30,582 bases of DNA from an uncultured Chloroflexota bacterium (GTDB lineage Bacteria; Chloroflexota; Chloroflexia; Chloroflexales; Roseiflexaceae). This document shows positions 1 through 8,837 of this stretch, one piece after another (positions within the stretch are counted from its first letter, which is position 1; every line of letters starts with the position of its first letter). The DNA is taken from positions 1 through 30,582 of the forward strand of contig CALFIC010000139.1 in the NCBI GenBank assembly GCA_937876225.1, in the 5' to 3' direction. A program made the position numbers and the translations under genes. The notes beneath the pieces are model-generated. The model was not told where the DNA came from and ran no database searches. It was given only the letters and a program-made list of their open reading frames with translations.

Positions 1-2046
1 CGGCGTGACAGATTTATTGGCTTGGAAGGCTGCGGCCGTCCCCCAACCTTGATACGTTGGGTTAGGAGTGGCCATGGTGCGCGCGCCAACCCGACTTCCC
101 ATCGCAGTATTTGATAGCAGTTTACTGGGAATATCTTTGAGGAACCGCGAAGAAATGGTGTTCACATACTGCCCACGATTGAGGCGGCGATTGGCGCGAG
201 ACATCGCCAAACGTTTGCGGGCACGGGTAATCCCCACGTACAAAATCCGACGCTCTTCTTCGACTTGAGCAGGGTCTTGGTGCGTGCGGACATGGGGCAA
301 CAAATCATCCTCAAGCCCCACCAGAAAGACATTGTCGTACTCCAAGCCTTTGGCTTGATGCATGGTAATACAAACCACATGATTGTCTGACGTATTGAGG
401 CGATCCACATCGGATACCAAGGCAATTTCTTCGAGGAAGCGTGACAATTGCTCATTGATAGGCAACAACAAATATTCACCGGCGACTCGACGCAATTCAG
501 TGACGTTTTCCATGCGTGATTCGCCATCAGCTTCACCATATTCTTCGTTGAGTGCGGCCGAAAACAATGTTTCAATCAAAATCGCGTCAAACACATCCAA
601 CAGCGAGGCCAGATTTGTCTGACTAAGTAGCCGTTGCAGGCGCAACGCAAACTGTATCAAGCGTTGACGCGGAGCACCCTTGAGCATGGGGATGGCTTGT
701 GGATCATTGATACACTGCATCAAGCCGGTATACCACGAACAGCGATTCGTAGCGACCCAGCTATTGACGTGGTCTTGGCTAGCGGCACCAACACCACTGC
801 TGGGGAATTCAAGTGCCCGCATCAACGATACATCATCATGGGGATCAGCCATCAAGCGCAACCATGCCAACATATCTTTGATTTCACGTCGCTCATAAAA
901 GCGCATGCCCCCAATTAACACATACGGAATCCGGCGGCGTGCCAAGGCTTCTTCAAAGGCACGGCTTTGGGCATTGGTACGGTACATGATGGCACAATCG
1001 CTGAAGCGCCCACTCCCTGACACCACGATATGCTCGATGGCATCACAGACCCGTTGGGCTTCGTCGTTTTGGTCGCTATATTCACGCCACGTCACCGCTT
1101 CGCCCCCACTCGTTTGAGCAGTGAGTTCTTTGCGAAATACACGGCGTGGTGAGGCGTCAATCAACGCCTGTGCCACATCCAAAATCATCTGGCTACTACG
1201 GTAGTTTTCTGCCAAAATAATCACTTGGGCACCAGGAAAATCCGCATCAAAACGGCGAATATTGCGTACGTCAGCCCCACGCCACCCATAAATGGATTGG
1301 TCGTCATCACCCACCACAAAAATATTCCCGGCACCTTTGGCGAGGGCCTTGACCATTTCATACTGGGCACGATTGGTGTCTTGATACTCATCGACCAAAA
1401 TGTAGCGGTAACGGGAATGATAAAACGCCAACGCATCGGTGCGAAACAGATCAATCGTGCGCAACAATAAATCATCGAAATCTACTGCACCGGCAATCTG
1501 TAACAATTCTTCATAGCGGGCATAGCACAAGGCATACATGCGGACTTCAGGGGAGCGTGCAGAAGCCGTATATGTAGTGACATCTATGAGTTCGTTTTTG
1601 GCGTTGGAAATCACCGCCAGCACATTCCGTGGGGTAAAGGGCTTCTCGGGGAGTTTGAGTTCTTTGGTGATGCGGCGAATCAAGCGCTGTTGATCGTCGT
1701 CGTCATAAATCAACCAACTACTCGGCAAGCCGATTTTGGTACCATCACGCCGGAGCCAGCGAGCGGCAAGGCTATGGAATGTACCTATGTCGATACGGTC
1801 AGCGACTTCAGCACCGAGCAAATCACGCATGCGGATACGCATTTCGCGGGCAGCTTTGTTGGTAAACGTGACCGCCAAAATGCGCTCCGGTACCACATCA
1901 TGGTTACTGACAAGATTCGCGATACGGTGAGTAAGGACACGGGTTTTGCCGCTACCCGGACCAGCTAACGCGAGCACCGGACCGTCGATAGATTCGACAG
2001 CCCGGCGTTGTGATTCGTTCAGCCCCGCAAAAATATGATTTGTCAT
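1..2046 (-). CDS. pcrA: UvrD/PcrA-type superfamily 1 DNA helicase (C-terminus beyond left edge)
   Basis: This is an ATP-dependent 3'-5' DNA helicase of the UvrD/PcrA/Rep group, which acts in the cytoplasm in excision repair and in clearing replication obstacles. The 682 visible codons hold the SF1 motifs in order: Walker A GPGSGKTR at about residues 29-36, VDEYQDTN (motif II) near 215, GDDDQSIYGWRGA (motif III) just after it, NYRSS (motif IV), TMHQAKGLEYDNVFLVGLED (motif V), and YVGITRARKRL (motif VI) near 605. Only the C-terminal tail is missing, and the frame is open to base 1. The ATG at 2044-2046 lies 3 bases after the stop of the FHA gene. It has no good Shine-Dalgarno, which suggests translational coupling in an operon with the FHA and PP2C genes. 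Family assignment is near certain. Choosing PcrA over UvrD is conventional, based on the DEYQDTN and YGWRGA forms. Confidence 0.95.
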   Translation of the reverse strand, partial: MTNHIFAGLNESQRRAVESIDGPVLALAGPGSGKTRVLTHRIANLVSNHDVVPERILAVTFTNKAAREMRIRMRDLLGAEVADRIDIGTFHSLAARWLRRDGTKIGLPSSWLIYDDDDQQRLIRRITKELKLPEKPFTPRNVLAVISNAKNELIDVTTYTASARSPEVRMYALCYARYEELLQIAGAVDFDDLLLRTIDLFRTDALAFYHSRYRYILVDEYQDTNRAQYEMVKALAKGAGNIFVVGDDDQSIYGWRGADVRNIRRFDADFPGAQVIILAENYRSSQMILDVAQALIDASPRRVFRKELTAQTSGGEAVTWREYSDQNDEAQRVCDAIEHIVVSGSGRFSDCAIMYRTNAQSRAFEEALARRRIPYVLIGGMRFYERREIKDMLAWLRLMADPHDDVSLMRALEFPSSGVGAASQDHVNSWVATNRCSWYTGLMQCINDPQAIPMLKGAPRQRLIQFALRLQRLLSQTNLASLLDVFDAILIETLFSAALNEEYGEADGESRMENVTELRRVAGEYLLLPINEQLSRFLEEIALVSDVDRLNTSDNHVVCITMHQAKGLEYDNVFLVGLEDDLLPHVRTHQDPAQVEEERRILYVGITRARKRLAMSRANRRLNRGQYVNTISSRFLKDIPSKLLSNTAMGSRVGARTMATPNPTYQGWGTAAAFQANKSVTP

Positions 2047-2049
2047 TGC

Positions 2050-3573
2050 TTACGAGCTACGGAAGATAAAACCGATTCGCCCCAACACAACTTGGGCGCT
2101 ATCAGGCAAAAGCGTTGGCACACCTGGATCAATTCGTACTCCATTGACGCGTGTATGATTCGTTGACTGCAAGTCAGTAATCATCCATTGACCGTCGATA
2201 ATCGTTAAACGCACATGTCGGCGGCTAATACCGCCACTTTCGGCACCATACGGAGTCATATCAATTTCGGGATGAACACCACTAATAGGATCGTCACGTC
2301 CAATAATGATTTCACGGCGACCTGTTGGCAAGGGAACAATAGTGCCTGACTCAAGTTGTAATCGCGCTGCAGGTGCCACCGGATTAATAACGGGGTTTAC
2401 TACTGGTTCCAATGTATTTGCCGGTGCGGGCATCATTGCATTAGTCATCGGCATTAGCATATCTGCAGGCGCCGTTGGCACCATCGGAGCGACCGGTGGT
2501 GGGACTGCAACTGGCAAATTTGTAACTACGGGAGAAATAACCGGTGCCGGCGGAGCGACAACAGGGGGAACCGCCGGCGCAGCACTGCTCCCGGCCCGCG
2601 GAACCATAACATCTACCCCAAATTCTTTGAGTTCCGCACGAATCCGTTCTTCGGTTTGACGGGCATCGATAATGCCTTGGAGCACCGCACGAGGAGTTGC
2701 CGAGCCAAATGTTCGTTGCAGTTGTTCGAATTGGTCAATGATTTCGATTTGGCGGGCAAGATCCTTTTGGAGTCGCTCAATCACTGCCGGATCAATTTCA
2801 GGGAGAATCGGCAGACTTTCCATTTCTTGTTCGGCTGCTTTGAGTTTTTCTTCTGCTTCGGCCAAACCCATCAACACTGCTTGCGGAGTTACTTCACGGA
2901 ATGCACGGCGCATATGGTCGAGTTGCTTCATGATTTCACGCTGACGCGTGATTTCTTCTTCAAGTTCTTGACGTCGGCGCTTCAACGCATGCACGTCGCC
3001 ATCAAATGCAACTGCCGTAGCATCGTTGCTGAGCACATATTCGGCATCGGTTGGGGCAGGTACTGCCGGTACGTCATCTGCCACATCCAGCGGTTGTGAT
3101 TGATTTGCTTGGGTGATTGGTTCGACAGCAAACGAAGTTGGTTCAATGGAAGATTGCGCATCCACTTGTACCACTTCAGATTGAGCCGGTACCTCAACAA
3201 CATCAGGTTCCGTTGGGGTGTTTTCAATGCGATATTCAATAGCACCAGAAGTACCACTTGCCTGAGCGTTTTTGTGGAGGTCATTCAAATCGACAGCCGT
3301 GTCTGCAAACCCTTCGCGCGGCAAATCGACCACTTGCAATTCTGCACTCGTTTGACTATTCCCAACAAACACCGGTGCAATTGCCTGACCACAATTATCA
3401 CAATTAGTCTCACCTGGTAACACGATTGCCCCACATTTGGTGCAGGTTAACGCCGGTACAATGACTTGTACCGCAGGGGAGGAATCGGTCACAGGGGCAT
3501 CGAGACGCGCGCCACAGTGTTCACAGAAGCGCACATCTAATTTATTCATTTCCCCACACATTGGACATTTCAT
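2050..3573 (-). CDS. Double zinc-ribbon, coiled-coil, C-terminal FHA domain protein
   Basis: This is a cytoplasmic phosphothreonine-reader protein of about 507 residues. The N-terminus carries two C-x2-C...C-x2-C zinc ribbons (CPMCG...CEHCG and CTKCG...CDNCG). An acidic low-complexity linker follows, then a charged coiled coil at about residues 195-310, a Pro/Val/Ala-rich linker, and a C-terminal FHA domain. The FHA domain shows IIIGRDD, SGGISRRHVRL, DLQSTNHTRVNG and VVLGRIGF. The coil contains two related units, about 65 residues apart, that share the pattern REVTPQAVLMGL / GSATPRAVLQGI. I chose the ATG at 3571-3573 because GAGGTGG lies 3 bases upstream; an in-frame ATG four codons earlier has no ribosome-binding site. 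The gene sits 40 bases after the PP2C gene and 3 before the helicase. FHA and zinc-ribbon calls are firm, but the partner is unknown. The PP2C neighbour and an unseen Ser/Thr kinase are the obvious candidates. Confidence 0.9.
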   Translation of the reverse strand: MKCPMCGEMNKLDVRFCEHCGARLDAPVTDSSPAVQVIVPALTCTKCGAIVLPGETNCDNCGQAIAPVFVGNSQTSAELQVVDLPREGFADTAVDLNDLHKNAQASGTSGAIEYRIENTPTEPDVVEVPAQSEVVQVDAQSSIEPTSFAVEPITQANQSQPLDVADDVPAVPAPTDAEYVLSNDATAVAFDGDVHALKRRRQELEEEITRQREIMKQLDHMRRAFREVTPQAVLMGLAEAEEKLKAAEQEMESLPILPEIDPAVIERLQKDLARQIEIIDQFEQLQRTFGSATPRAVLQGIIDARQTEERIRAELKEFGVDVMVPRAGSSAAPAVPPVVAPPAPVISPVVTNLPVAVPPPVAPMVPTAPADMLMPMTNAMMPAPANTLEPVVNPVINPVAPAARLQLESGTIVPLPTGRREIIIGRDDPISGVHPEIDMTPYGAESGGISRRHVRLTIIDGQWMITDLQSTNHTRVNGVRIDPGVPTLLPDSAQVVLGRIGFIFRSS

Positions 3574-3576
3574 ATT

Positions 3577-3583
3577 CCACCTC
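3577..3583 (-). promoter_or_regulatory. Ribosome-binding site deciding the FHA gene start
   Basis: GAGGTGG on the minus strand sits three bases before the ATG at 3571-3573. It overlaps the upstream in-frame ATG at 3583-3585, so that codon would lie inside the ribosome-binding site. This favours the shorter protein beginning MKCPMCGEMN. Confidence 0.65.
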
Positions 3584-3613
3584 ATTCACTGCGAGAACAA
3601 CTTCTCGGCGTAT

Positions 3614-5125
3614 TTACGATTCACAACGGACCAAAATCACACTAATATTATCATCGCCACCCGCATTATTTGCAGTGACCTGTAATGCCTTGGCCATACT
3701 ATCAACATTCCCACCACGTCGCAAGATTGCCGCGATATCGAGATCCCGCACCATTTCCCACAAACCATCACTACATAGTAACAACATATCATTGGGCCGT
3801 AAGCGCTCGATATAGATGTCGATTTCGGCAGCATTCGCAACCCCCATCGAGCGTAACACCCCATTGCGTTGAGGATGCGTATAAATATCGGCTTCAATGA
3901 TATGTTCGAGTTCTACCAATTTCATCACCAGCGAGTGGTCATTGGTTACCCGTCGTAGTTGGTCATCACGCCATAAGTATGTCCGACTATCACCGATATT
4001 GGCAATATAGGCCGTATCGCCAAGAACCAATGCCATCGTCAGCGTCGTGCCCATGTTGTTGCCTTGTTGACGGGCTTCTTGGATGATACGTTGATTGGCG
4101 AATTGCACTGCATCGTCTATACACTGGACCACCGCTGATACATCGTTGCCAAACATGGGCTGGGCGAGTTGCGTCAAATTGCCGGCCACGATATGTTCAT
4201 TGATAGAATTAATTGCCAATGCGCTTGCCACTTCGCCCGCAGCATGCCCTCCCATACCGTCAGCCACAGCATACAACCCGACCGAATAATTCCCCTCATC
4301 ACGCAACCATTGCATCTTGGCAACCAATACGCTATCTTCGTTGCTTTGGCGTTTCATGCCAACATCTGTGGTTGCTACATCATGCAAAGACAAAAACCGC
4401 CGTGTTTCGTAGGGAACCAAAGCACTTTCGACGCGGGCAAGACATTGTGTAAACGTATCGAGTAATCCCGCGCGAATATCGGCGATGATGCCCAACAACG
4501 GATTGACATCAGCATCTGCAATATCGAATCGCCGTGTAATCCGAGGGACATCAATAAATGAATTAACCAATGCACCAATTTGGGCAATAATCTGTGCTTC
4601 AGATTCACTGTTTTTGGCGAGGTATGGTGCAATGCGTAACGATACCGTTGCATCATTGTGAAACACGACGTCGAGTGGATTCAACGCCCCAAGCGTATAC
4701 CCCGCACCGTATAAATGCATCGCACCATTAAAAAACGCATGGGCTAACAACAATGAGTCATGCGCCGCCAATGGCATAAAAGTTTGGCCATCAACAGGCC
4801 GCGCCAACACTACCGTTCCATCCGACACAGTGAGTGTTTCATAAGATACCGGTAACCGTAATGAATCTATTTTAATTGTACTGTTTTTTGTAAGTTCAAG
4901 CAATAACCCCCTTGCAGAGTCCGTGTGGAATTCACCACGGTAACGCCGTGGCGTAAACCGTGCCCCACATGAACCGCAATATTCGTCGCTCGGCAACCCT
5001 AATCGACTATCACAAAACCAACAACGCCGCCAAGGCTCTTGATCGATAACCCAAAGCGCAGCATCTTGTTGTTCAGCAATCACATATCGTGTTGGGACAC
5101 TAATTGGGTTCTTGGTGGTAATCAC
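3614..5125 (-). CDS. Zinc-ribbon / kinase-like middle / PP2C-family Ser/Thr phosphatase
   Basis: This is a metal-dependent protein phosphatase of the PPM/PP2C family, 503 residues, with no signal peptide or membrane segment. An N-terminal zinc ribbon uses C35, C38, C50 and C53. The C-terminal half, from about residue 250, is a full PP2C domain: TDVGMKRQSNED, YAVADGMGGHAAGE, GTTLTMALVLGD, NIGDSRTYLW, LLLCSDGLWEMV and GGDDNISVILV. The metal-binding aspartates are all present, so catalysis is expected. The middle, about 60-250, contains LYGAGYTLGALNPLDVVF, which resembles the catalytic-loop region of a protein-kinase C-lobe but without a usable HRD or DFG. I read it as a possible pseudokinase. 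The start is GTG, supported by GAGG five bases upstream. It is the first gene of the run with the FHA protein and the helicase. The PP2C call is very secure, and the kinase-like call is only a suggestion. Confidence 0.92.
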   Translation of the reverse strand: MITTKNPISVPTRYVIAEQQDAALWVIDQEPWRRCWFCDSRLGLPSDEYCGSCGARFTPRRYRGEFHTDSARGLLLELTKNSTIKIDSLRLPVSYETLTVSDGTVVLARPVDGQTFMPLAAHDSLLLAHAFFNGAMHLYGAGYTLGALNPLDVVFHNDATVSLRIAPYLAKNSESEAQIIAQIGALVNSFIDVPRITRRFDIADADVNPLLGIIADIRAGLLDTFTQCLARVESALVPYETRRFLSLHDVATTDVGMKRQSNEDSVLVAKMQWLRDEGNYSVGLYAVADGMGGHAAGEVASALAINSINEHIVAGNLTQLAQPMFGNDVSAVVQCIDDAVQFANQRIIQEARQQGNNMGTTLTMALVLGDTAYIANIGDSRTYLWRDDQLRRVTNDHSLVMKLVELEHIIEADIYTHPQRNGVLRSMGVANAAEIDIYIERLRPNDMLLLCSDGLWEMVRDLDIAAILRRGGNVDSMAKALQVTANNAGGDDNISVILVRCES

Positions 5126-5185
5126 AATATCCTCACCGATTTCGTAGTGTCTTTATCCTACCATATCAGCATCACTCCGTGGTAG

Positions 5186-5202
5186 CAATGTGTATTACAT
5201 TG
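5186..5202. promoter_or_regulatory. Inverted repeat CAATGT-N5-ACATTG in divergent intergenic region
   Basis: The 234-base space between the leftward PP2C gene and the rightward exporter holds a perfect 6-bp inverted repeat with a 5-base AT-rich spacer. Its size suits a dimeric DNA-binding protein. A TATACT hexamer at 5317-5322 could be a -10 for the exporter, but no good -35 is seen. Function is inferred from position only. Confidence 0.3.
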
Positions 5203-5359
5203 TGCTAACACGCAAGTTGTTTTTTATCAATATTCTCGCTACGAAATATCACACAATACATGCCATTTAATTGCTCGATATCGGCACACAATTACACAAC
5301 ACATCGCATACGGGTGTATACTAGCGCAATATTCATCATACACATGGTAACAATGGCAC

Positions 5360-7129
5360 ATGACACGTAAATCAATCAACACCCAAGGCCCTGATATCGT
5401 TTTGTTTCGTTTAATGTACCACGCCGTCAAACCTCACTGGCGGCCACTCGTAATTGCATTTGTCTTGCTGGGGATTACTGCTGGACTCAATGTTGTTCCA
5501 CCATCGCTCCTGCAGTGGGCGATTGATGGCCCCATTGCCACCGGCAATACTGCGGATTTGTGGCCGATTACCGCGCTCTACGGTGGCACTGCTATTGCGA
5601 TGTTTATCATCCAATATGTCTATAGTTATTATTTACAAAAAGCTGGCCAACGCGCTTTGTCCGACATGCGGACGAATCTATTTAATCGCATCATGTCGCA
5701 AGACCAAGCATTCTTTCATCGTAATCCCGTCGGCGATTTAGTGACGCGCCTCACGAGTGACGTCGATACCTTGAGTGCGCTGATATCAACGAGTGCCGTC
5801 ACCATCGTCACGGAAACCGCGACACTCATCGTCACCACCATCGTGATGTTTAGTGTCAATTGGCGGTTAGCGTTGCTCGTGGTAGCGGTATTGCCGGTAC
5901 TTGTGGTGGTCACCAACTACTTTAGCGCACGGGTACGGAGCTCATCCACCGGCGAACGTACGGCGCTCGCCCGGGTGAGTGCCTACCTCAACGAACAACT
6001 CCAAGGCATCCCAGTACTGCAGGTGTTTGGGGCACAACAGGCGAGTACATCACGCTTTGATGGCTTCAACAACGCCTATCGCAACGCCTTGATTGTATTG
6101 CGTCGGCATAGTGCCTTGTTTTTGATGGTACAAGAATTTATTTCGGCCATCGGGTTGGCCATGTTACTCTACGGCGGTGGGCAAGGGGTACTGTCAGGTT
6201 GGGCGACACTCGGCATGTTGGTGGCATTTATCCAATACGCCGATCGCGCATTCCAGCCAGTACTCCGCTTGTCAGAGCAATACAACGCGGTACAAATCGC
6301 CTTTGGGGCGGCAGACCGCATCCAATACACCTTGAACGAAGCATCGTCGATTAACGCACCAGCGCAACCGATACCGCCTACCAATCCATTTACTGGCGAT
6401 GTCAAACTCGAAAACGTCCACTTTGCGTATAACGCCAACCAACCTGTCTTGCGGGGTATCGACCTCCACATCCCCGCCGGGCAACGGGTGGCCATCGTGG
6501 GGCCGACAGGGGCAGGCAAATCGAGCTTGATAGGTCTACTCGCACGCTGGTATGACCCCCAGCAAGGACGCATTCTGCTCGATGACATCGATATCCGCCA
6601 GCTCGACCCGTTGGCATTGCGCGGACTCGTGTCGGTAATTCCCCAAGACCCGGTGACCTTTGAAGGGGACATCGCCTTTAATGTGCGGCTCTACCGCGAC
6701 AGTGTCCCCTACCAAACAATCCTCGACGCTGCGCAAACATCAAATGCAGCGGCGTTTATCGAACGGATGCCCGCTCAATACCAGTCGTGGGTGACGCCGA
6801 ACGGTGCAAGTTTGTCGGCAGGTGAGCGCCAATTGCTGGCGCTCGCTCGGGCGATTGCCTTGCAACCCCACGGCATCCTCATCCTCGATGAGGCCACGAG
6901 TAGCATCGATACCACGACCGAATCACTGGTGCAAGAAGCACTCGAGCGGCTATTTAAGGGGCGTACGAGCATCATCATTGCCCACCGCCTCGCCACCGTA
7001 CGGAGCGCCGACCGGATTTTGGTGGTGCAGCAAGGACTGATTGTCGAAGATGGCAGTCATAGCGCACTCATCGCCCAAAACGGCATTTATGCCAAACTCT
7101 ATGCCCACCAGCTGATTGATTCGGCCTAA
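5360..7129 (+). CDS. ABC exporter half-transporter (membrane domain fused to ATPase)
   Basis: This is a 589-residue type IV ABC exporter of the MsbA/MdlB/LmrA group that would work in the inner membrane as a dimer. The N-terminal about 320 residues form the six-helix membrane domain, with the typical ALSDMRTNLFNRIM and DVDTLSALIS coupling region. The ATPase domain follows, with Walker A GPTGAGKSS near 381, VIPQDP at the Q-loop, signature LSAGERQ near 486, Walker B ILILDEATSSID near 510, and switch histidine IIAHRLATV. The ATG at 5360 follows an in-frame stop at 5348-5350 and has no strong Shine-Dalgarno. It stands alone between a divergent promoter region and a strong hairpin, so it is probably a homodimer or pairs with a gene elsewhere. 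The substrate cannot be read from sequence; drugs, lipids and peptides are all possible. Confidence 0.93.
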   Translation: MTRKSINTQGPDIVLFRLMYHAVKPHWRPLVIAFVLLGITAGLNVVPPSLLQWAIDGPIATGNTADLWPITALYGGTAIAMFIIQYVYSYYLQKAGQRALSDMRTNLFNRIMSQDQAFFHRNPVGDLVTRLTSDVDTLSALISTSAVTIVTETATLIVTTIVMFSVNWRLALLVVAVLPVLVVVTNYFSARVRSSSTGERTALARVSAYLNEQLQGIPVLQVFGAQQASTSRFDGFNNAYRNALIVLRRHSALFLMVQEFISAIGLAMLLYGGGQGVLSGWATLGMLVAFIQYADRAFQPVLRLSEQYNAVQIAFGAADRIQYTLNEASSINAPAQPIPPTNPFTGDVKLENVHFAYNANQPVLRGIDLHIPAGQRVAIVGPTGAGKSSLIGLLARWYDPQQGRILLDDIDIRQLDPLALRGLVSVIPQDPVTFEGDIAFNVRLYRDSVPYQTILDAAQTSNAAAFIERMPAQYQSWVTPNGASLSAGERQLLALARAIALQPHGILILDEATSSIDTTTESLVQEALERLFKGRTSIIIAHRLATVRSADRILVVQQGLIVEDGSHSALIAQNGIYAKLYAHQLIDSA

Positions 7130-7167
7130 CCACAACAGTAAATCTCGATCCCCACCAACAACCCACA

Positions 7168-7199
7168 CTACCCCGTCGCCTGCCGGTGCGACGGGGTAG
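7168..7199 (+). terminator. Strong hairpin after the ABC exporter gene
   Basis: A perfect 12-bp stem (7168-7179 with 7188-7199) and an 8-base loop lie 38 bases after the exporter stop. No T-run follows, so it may end transcription inefficiently or protect the 3' end. Confidence 0.6.
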
Positions 7200-7368
7200 C
7201 GGTATAGAACCAGCGCAACCGAACCATCTTCATATATGCTGATTCACGTCAGCGCCCCACGCTTTTTCACCATAAATACGAATAAAAATAACAAACCGTA
7301 ATAAAGCATATTAATTAACAAATTCCCTTCATTATACTCCAAAATCGACCATCAACAAGAAAATATTT

Positions 7369-7398
7369 TTTACACAAAAAATTGTGCTACACTATAGT
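7369..7398 (+). promoter_or_regulatory. Candidate sigma-70 promoter with overlapping palindrome
   Basis: TTTACA (7369-7374) and TATAGT (7393-7398) are 18 bases apart, 31 bases before the UnbV ATG, downstream of an AT-rich tract. The perfect 12-base palindrome ACACTATAGTGT (7389-7400) covers the -10, a position expected for a repressor site. Confidence 0.45.
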
Positions 7399-7429
7399 GT
7401 TAGTTTGTACTCATGTATGGGTGGATATC

Positions 7430-8815
7430 ATGTTTATTGCGCGCCACGACTTAATCTATCACAACGTTGACCGCTTGAGTTATGGCGTAGCAGTCTGTGA
7501 TATCGATGGAGACGGTCAATTCGAGTTTTTTGTGACGGGCTTTGGCTACCCCAACCTCGCCCTTAAATGGAATGGTCGTGGGTTGCTCGACACCGCCGAT
7601 GCGATTATCACCGATAGTCAACGTCAAGCGATTGGAGTCGCTGCCGCCGATCTCGATGGTGACGGCATCGAAGAAATCTACGTGCTCAACAGCGATACTT
7701 TTGCCGGCCCCAAACAACACGGTGACCGCTTGTTTGCCTTGCACGGTGGTCAACGGGTAGACTTGTTTGACCAACCCGAAATGCAAACCATTGTCAATCG
7801 CAGTGCCGGCCGCTCGGTAACCACCATCGATCGTTCGGGCGGTGGGCGCTATTCTTTTTTTGTGGCTAATTATGGTGCACCCATGCGCCTATACGAGCTC
7901 AATCAGGCCTGGCAACTGAGCGAAGTATCGCGCACGGCCGGAGTCAACTTTGCCACCGGCGGGCGAGCAGTCGTCGCCGCGCCGTTTTTTGGTAATGATA
8001 TCGACTTGCTGGCGATCAACGAACGTGGCCCTAATTTGTTTTTCAAAAATAACGGCGACGGCACATTCAGCGATGTCGCGCCTGCCTTTGGCATCAGCGA
8101 CCGCCAGCAACATGGGCGCGGCGTGGCCGTGTTTGATGCCAACGATGACGGTCTACTCGATATTGCCTATGGCAATTGGGAAGGGCCGCATCGCTTGTGG
8201 GTGCGCAACGGTGATGGTGCATTCCACGATATTGCACCACCTGCCCTCGCCGAAGCAAGCCGCATCCGCACCGTGATTGCAGCCGATTTCGACAACGATG
8301 GCAACCCCGAGCTCTTTTTCAATAATTTGGGGGAACCCAATCGCTTATTTGGCCGCCGCAATAATCAATGGGTGGAGCTCGATATCGGCGATGCGCGTGA
8401 GCCCGAAGGGCTCGGCACCGGTGCCGCTATCGCCGACATCGATGGTGATGGGCGTCTCGAGTTGTTGATAAGCCACGGTGAATCAGCGCCACAACCCCTG
8501 AGCTACTACCATGTGCCCGCCAACGCCAATCACTGGTTGCGGGTACGCCCTTTGACGAGGGCGGGTGCACCTGCCCGGGGAGCCTTGATTACCATCAATT
8601 ATGCCGATCGGGTGGTGGCGCAGGTTATCGACGGCGGCAGTGGGTATTTGTGTCAAATGGAGCCAACCGCACACTTTGGGTTAGGGAGTCACACCAGTGT
8701 CAATTCGTTGACGATTCAATGGCCGAGTGGCACCACCACGATTATCGCCAATCCCCATATCGACCAGTTGTTGATTATCCCCCACCCGGCAGTCGACGAC
8801 GACCAGATTTTGTAA
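7430..8815 (+). CDS. FG-GAP/VCBS repeat protein with C-terminal ASPIC/UnbV domain
   Basis: This 461-residue protein has at least five calcium-binding FG-GAP/VCBS repeats: DIDGDGQFEFFVTG, DLDGDGIEEIYVLN, DANDDGLLDIAYGN, DFDNDGNPELFFNN and DIDGDGRLELLIS. These predict a seven-bladed integrin-like beta-propeller. The C-terminal roughly 90 residues match the ASPIC/UnbV module (ALITINYADR...QVIDGGSGYL...HFGLG...LTIQWPSG) found in CRTAC1-like proteins. Most relatives are secreted, but this one has no signal peptide at the chosen ATG (7430), and none appears in the 16 codons upstream. The ATG is preferred because GGGTGGA lies just before it. It ends 22 bases before the ThyX-like gene, so the two are probably co-transcribed. 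Domain content is secure; the molecular role of bacterial UnbV proteins is not established. Confidence 0.85.
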   Translation: MFIARHDLIYHNVDRLSYGVAVCDIDGDGQFEFFVTGFGYPNLALKWNGRGLLDTADAIITDSQRQAIGVAAADLDGDGIEEIYVLNSDTFAGPKQHGDRLFALHGGQRVDLFDQPEMQTIVNRSAGRSVTTIDRSGGGRYSFFVANYGAPMRLYELNQAWQLSEVSRTAGVNFATGGRAVVAAPFFGNDIDLLAINERGPNLFFKNNGDGTFSDVAPAFGISDRQQHGRGVAVFDANDDGLLDIAYGNWEGPHRLWVRNGDGAFHDIAPPALAEASRIRTVIAADFDNDGNPELFFNNLGEPNRLFGRRNNQWVELDIGDAREPEGLGTGAAIADIDGDGRLELLISHGESAPQPLSYYHVPANANHWLRVRPLTRAGAPARGALITINYADRVVAQVIDGGSGYLCQMEPTAHFGLGSHTSVNSLTIQWPSGTTTIIANPHIDQLLIIPHPAVDDDQIL

Positions 8816-8837
8816 ACGCACACAGGAGGAGGGTACG

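Larger units (their letters stand above)
7130..7429. other. 300-base intergenic region before the UnbV gene
   Basis: Apart from the hairpin at 7168-7199 and the promoter at 7369-7398, the stretch is AT-rich between about 7260 and 7380. It has no convincing open frame on either strand. Confidence 0.5.

Noticed and set aside
2306..2659. A 117-codon Gly/Thr/Ala-rich plus-strand frame
   Set aside because: It is the antisense shadow of the Pro/Val/Ala-rich linker of the FHA protein.
7382..7429. Longer N-terminus for the UnbV protein from TTG at 7382, considered as a possible signal peptide
   Set aside because: The added residues are not a signal peptide, overlap the likely -10, and the ATG at 7430 has a ribosome-binding site.
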